Positions 51,401 through 57,400 of a stretch of 64,000 nucleotides of DNA are shown piece by piece. Position 1 is the first letter of the stretch, and each line of letters starts with the position of its first letter. The notes below the pieces were generated by a model that saw nothing but the letters and a program-made list of their open reading frames with translations, did not search any database and was not told where the DNA came from. A program made the translations under genes and the position numbers. The DNA is from Hydractinia symbiolongicarpus (Eukaryota > Cnidaria > Hydrozoa > Anthoathecata > Hydractiniidae), in NCBI RefSeq assembly GCF_029227915.1, contig NC_079878.1, positions 18,230,001 through 18,294,000 on the forward strand, read 5' to 3'.

Positions 51401-54400
51401 CTGATAATACTCTCTCATAGCACCTTCATACTCAATAAAATTATACTTAGCTTCCCTCTCCCCCCCCCCCCCCCCCCCGACCTCTGTAAGTCTCCCCAAG
51501 CCTTACCATGTCTAACTCTGTCCTCGTCATTACCATCAAGCATTCTGCAATCACACCACCTCTAAAAGCAACAGCATTAACCGCAGCAGAACCAGCCATC
51601 TTTGCTACTCCACTCGCTATTTCCATAAAAACAAAAATAATCCAATTCCTCCACCAACCAACAAAACCAACGCTGTCTTCTTCTCTTCATGGTCTTCAGC
51701 AACATTCGAAGATCTGCTTGTCTTCAAAACATGATGAGTACTAAGAACATCAATATTATAGCTGACAGGAACATCGTGACTCATCTTTCAAACGTGATTA
51801 TCAGATACATGATTACTATTAACCTCAGTATTAGTCTCCCCAATCCTCATAGTATCCCTCACAAGTTTAGTACTATAATATAACCCTCAACATCGTCAAG
51901 CCTGGCCAACATATCTGATGGCAACATATTGAATTTATAAGCCACAGGAATATCAACTTTTCCTCGACTATTTCCCTCGCATATTTCATTAAACTCTCAT
52001 ATCTCCTTAAATCACCATCAATATCAATGATTCCAAGCCTTGAAGATATCTCCTCCTGGCATCCAGATGATAAATACTCCTCTTTGGACCAACCTGACTA
52101 ACGACCAACAAATAATAATATTCCCTCACACTTTCAGAAATCAAAGGTGAAGCATTCTTCGTGAAACCCTACTTCTATCAATTATCCACCTCAAATACAT
52201 AATATAAGAATATAAATGTATATATAATTCTCCAACCAATCACCCTGACCATTCTTATCCCAATACATAAACGACTTCCCAGGGCCATTCATCACAAATA
52301 CTGTCATAATCCTCACCAGACCAAACATTATAATATTAGGAATACCCACTTTTACCAGGTAACTTCACCTGAGTGTGTAATATCCTCTTGGCGAGATAAG
52401 AAATATGAAACCTATAAAGAGATTTCAACATCCCAGTGCCTTTCTCTAAATGTTCCACAGTAACACAAGCTGAACAGAACAATAACTAAAGTACCTATCA
52501 CTGCCTCACAACCTCATATCCTCCCTTTTTTTAATGAGACCTGGGTGACTGGTACGTGTAATACTGGAAATATAATTTGTAAACACGTCATACCGAAAAA
52601 GTCCTTCAACGTTATCTGATGTTTATGTAACACCCTAACTATCATTCTGTAATCCCTTTCTTTCCTAATGAGATAACTTACACCAGGTTTGTACTTATAA
52701 ATATTCATTTCCTTGTTAGATATAATATAACAATTCCTTCTTACACCAGCTAATATCGTCCATAAAGGATTAGCAATGAACTTAACAGTCTCCTTAGCAT
52801 CATTAAACACCTATGCTACAACAGACCTAATAAGATCAGGAAGTGCATCCATCACCTTCTACCTAAGTTTACCCAGCAAATTTGACGAAGCTAACAACTG
52901 TTTCCTAATCCATTCACCTGTGCCACTTTTAGGCCAATCACCAGTTTTACCACCACCGCTACTACCAGCCTTCACAATCAATGCGATAGTACTAACTGTC
53001 ATGCCAATAGCTGTGAGCATGAGACAATGGTAATCCCCTGGCCCCTAAACAACGTCTTTACCATTTCCCTTAACAACACATCAGTGTTTATCCACTGCTG
53101 AAACGAATTCTATTCTTCACAACCTCACGAGACAACTTACCCAAATCATCCTTAAACTTCACAATACTATCATCACACCTCTTTCTCAGCTTTATAATCT
53201 ATACTCAACTCATCACCCTCTTCGGCAATCAAATCTTTCTGCTTCTCATACTTCAGATACAAAAAATAACATATTTCGCTGTAGCAGTGTCGACGCACTC
53301 CTGATATCCCACCATGACTTGTCGAGACCCAACATCTCCCTCAAATACTTCCTAACCTTAAAGCGCTTGTCTATCCACATTAATATTTCTACAGTCTCAA
53401 CCTCCAGAATAATCTTGTCATCCACCCTAACTAACTCATCATCTCCCAGCTCCTTTATTTCACCAGGATCCAGTATCTTATCCACTATCTCCTACATCTC
53501 AATTCCTTCCAACAAGTTTTACCTCGATCTAAAGCCTGTATCACTAGTCAAGCCAGGAGTTTCTACTTGCCACTACCCAACACCTTAAACAATTTGAACC
53601 GATAAATTACCCAACTCATTGCTATAAACATCATCAAATTTGGTTCTTCCCACTCTGGTCAGTTGCGATATACTTTCATCATTATCAGTCTCATCAGTAT
53701 CAAACTGCTCAGGATCAGGAAAAGAAGTTTCCTGGTTGGCTGTATCATCAACATTTTCATCTTTCGCATCCCCATCATAAAAATCCTGCATATCTATGGG
53801 TTCATCCATCGCTTTTTTCCGAATCAAAATTGGAGTCGAAGATATCTATCCAAAAATTCCGTCCGCTTCACTGAAAGAAAAACAAGCAAACATCAATGCG
53901 TAAGTAAGTACTGCAGTGAATTGGTCAACAAGGGATAAGTTTGTGGATAATTGTAAAGAACATTGCAATAGGTCGTCTGTAGTGAGGCTGAATGTGTGAG
54001 TAATTTGTTAGGATAGGGCATTGGCATCAGCACCCACAGTCATCTCCTTACCATGATCTCTAGCATTTGGATCTGTGCCACAGGCATTGGTCTATCTATC
54101 CTACCGCTATTGAAATTGATCAAAACATGTCAGAAAAAGATAAACAAATACTCAAGCATGATGAATAAACTGAACCTGTCCATGATAATAATCGAGATAT
54201 ATCACAGGGTTTATATGATGGAAAGATTGGTAGTGATAAGTTTTAGGAGATAAGCGATGTTATATTGCGATTACTAGAGAAATCAGTAAGTTGGGTTTTA
54301 AGTCAGAAAACGATCAAATGAGGCTGATATTGATGAAAAAAATGGACGGCCTGAGTCAAAGCTGTATTCTGCAGCAAGATCTTTATAAGTTGTTTTTATA

Positions 54401-57400
54401 TAAATAGATAAGAAGTTTAAGAGAATTTATTATGGGGATGGTGGGTATTAGAAGGGTTTATCGACAATGGGTAAGTTGGCAAGGGCAGCTGGTGTTAGTA
54501 GGGATGATGCTGAAAAATGGTTAAGGAAAAAACCAACATTGCAAAATTTTTTTGCTAAAATGACACTCGCTTGCTCGCTTGCGCTCGCTTGCAAACCAAC
54601 ATGCAGATCCCAAGTTATGAGTTTGTCAACAAAAAAATTAAGAGGCCTGGGACAAGCAGGCGAGTGTCATTTTGGCAAAAAAAAATATGTTAATCAATTA
54701 ACCTTTATAATATCTATGCATTGATAAAGTTTGAATGCACACCCCTTAACAGGTCTAAATTTACTGATGAAAGAAAATGTCCAAATTTGCTATTACTGAA
54801 ATATGACATCATAATTCATGCAGCATAATTAAATCTGAAATTCTTTAAATGTGAATATCTTGAGAACGAAAAGAGCTTTTTAAAAAATTTAAAAAGACTT
54901 GTTAGCTAACTTTTTAAGCTCTATAATATAAGTCCAACATCATTTTGTACCTCGGGTTCCCTTTAATGAGGATAAGACTAGACTTATTGGAACGAGACCT
55001 GTTGATGCGGTAAGTTGGATAGTTTTTATCAAGGTTTTTTTAGAAGAAGGGAGACGGTTTCCAAATTGGTCTGTGGACGTGTATAAGATTGTGATCTTAT
55101 TGTAATTGACACTAATACTCCTTGTATGGTGTCAATTAACCAACGTTGCATTATTTGGATGGAGTGAAGATGTATTTTTTTAGGGAGAAATAGTTGTTCG
55201 TTTAGTTTTAACTAGCTTTTAGCTAGCTTTAACCAAAGATAGCTTTAATCAGGCTATCTTTGTAGGTTGTTGTTTTTTCGTTGCATTTTTATTGTGATTT
55301 GTTATGCAATTAGTTGGTTCAGTAGTTGTGATTTTGCTGTGTGGTAGTTAATTAGCTTGTTGTCAAAATGATTAAGTGTTTGTTGTTAAGTGCAGGGTTG
55401 TTTGGTGGTTTTTTGTATGTTTTTTGGAAATTTCGTTTAGTTGATGTTTGCAGTATTGATAGTGGTGATTGATTGCCTGTGGTAATGGTGGTTGATAGTG
55501 GTGATTGATTGCCTGTGTTAATGGTGGTGGTGCAAAGCAATATCTTGGGGTATGTTACACGGAGGAAGAGGTTGTCGTCTTGACGGTAGATAATGTTAAG
55601 AGGCTTCATTTGCAAAAAGAGTCCAGGTTGAGGGCGTTAATAGTGAAATCATTGAGGAAAACAATCATTAGCCTTTACTCAAATGTTGTTCCAAATGCTT
55701 TTGGTTCTGGCGATAGTGAGTAGAAGGATGATTTGGGAAGTGATCCTTTTTTAATGCAGCTTTGCAGAGAGTCAAGTGTGATTTGTGTTATAGGTTTAGT
55801 TCCTATCTTGCAACTTAAGCGTTTGTGTTATAACTGGAAAACATTATTTGAAAAAATCTTGGATTGATAAAAATGGAAAAGAATCCGAGATGGGTGGAAC
55901 AGGGAAAGAAACTTGCTGAGTCTAATTGGAAGAGAAAGGAGGAGTTGTTGAGGAGTATGAAACATTTTGAAAAGAAAGGGATAGAATAAGAGGGATGATG
56001 GTTATATTTTTATTTAGCTAGTGGTCTGGTTATGTGGAGGTGTGGAGGTGTTTGTTGTGCTAGAAAGAGTCGTTATGTGAAGGTGACAAAACCTATTGTG
56101 ATGCAAGAGTCTATACAGAAAACATCTAATCCAGTTCATGTTGATTTAAAAAATCGTTATGTAAATGAGTGAAGTTAAGGAACTTGAGAATGACTTCTAT
56201 CATGCCACTGTTGTTAGTGGATTAAGTATTGGTTATGCGATTTTGTTGAAGAGCTTTATAAGGTCTCTGCACCGAAATTAGGTAAAGTTGATTTTTAGTG
56301 ACTTTGTAAAGTTGGTTGGGATTGTTGGTGCATCCATTTTTATGAAGAATTTTCTTTTCAAACAGAAGATTCCGTAAAATATTAAGGTAAAAAAATGTTG
56401 TTGATTACGAACCTATTATTGATAAGGAGTTAGTTAGGAAGGTTTATAGCGAGAAGAGAATGGATGAAAGTAGGGTCAAGAAGATTATTGCTTATAACTC
56501 AACTCCTTTAAATTTCAAAAGTGTGTTGAGGATTGTCAGGGACAATTCCCCATACCCATTATTATTATTATTATAGTGCCCTAGTGCATTTATTATAGGG
56601 CCCTAGTGCATTTAATGCTCTTATTTGAGCTACGGTAGTGGGGTGTGAACCCAAGATCTCCGGAACTGGAAGCGAACGCGCTACTACAATGCTACCAGTT
56701 GATGTTGATATGGCTCGGGTATCGTTACAAAGAGCAATATAAAGTCCATAGGTATGTGCGCGATATAGATTTTGAAGCTACAGGGGATTTTTCTAACTAT
56801 ATTGTGAAGGAGTATGACAAGTATATAAAAAGCACTTCATACATTTTGATATTCTGAAGCCTACCTTTGCTAGCGATGGAATCCCAGTAGAATTAAAGGT
56901 ATCATGTAATGAAATAACTGTTGTGTTTTCTCATGATGTTTCCTTTGATTATAAAAAATTGAAACGGGAATAAATCAAAGAACATTGGAAGGGGAAAGGT
57001 TCTTTTTTCTTTCTGATAATAACCGGTCTACACTTATATTGCAGCAAAAACGTTTTAGTATACATGATGGTTATAAAATTTCAGCAAAACGGCATAGTTA
57101 TGTAACAGTTATCACACCAGACATAAAGAAAAAAGCATATGTTTATTATGGGAATAGAACTGCTCTTCGCATTTGGGAGAGTATTAATACGGCTATTTAT
57201 TAGGAAAAATAAACACGTCTACATTGGGCATTACACACATAGACGTGTTAGTTATAATGTAGGAGATAACAAGATCTCGCATGTTAATGTCAATTACAAT
57301 CACTGCAACAATATATTTTTAATTTGATAACAGGGTCATTTCACAAAACCTAAAAATCGATTTACAGCTGTTCCTGGTGTGAGGGTAATGATGCATGGTT

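Larger units (their letters stand above)
46335..57000. mobile_element. Decayed Polinton/Maverick in ERLEC1 intron 12
   Basis: Polintons are large virus-like DNA transposons encoding a protein-primed DNA polymerase B, a retroviral-type integrase, a packaging ATPase and capsid proteins. Here, left to right: a glycine-rich fragment and a polB upstream fragment (+), ATPase and capsid pieces (-), unassigned pieces and a membrane protein (-), integrase N and C parts (+), and small ORFs (+). The polymerase core is deleted between 47030 and 47110. About 2 kb of other repeats (49080-51100) and smaller inserts split it. TIRs were not found, so both borders are approximate. Confidence 0.7.

Noticed and set aside
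47172-53588. Many plus-strand open frames rich in Pro, Ser, Thr, His and Asn
   Set aside because: They are complements of the G-rich minus-coded Polinton genes; their composition reflects strand bias, not real proteins.
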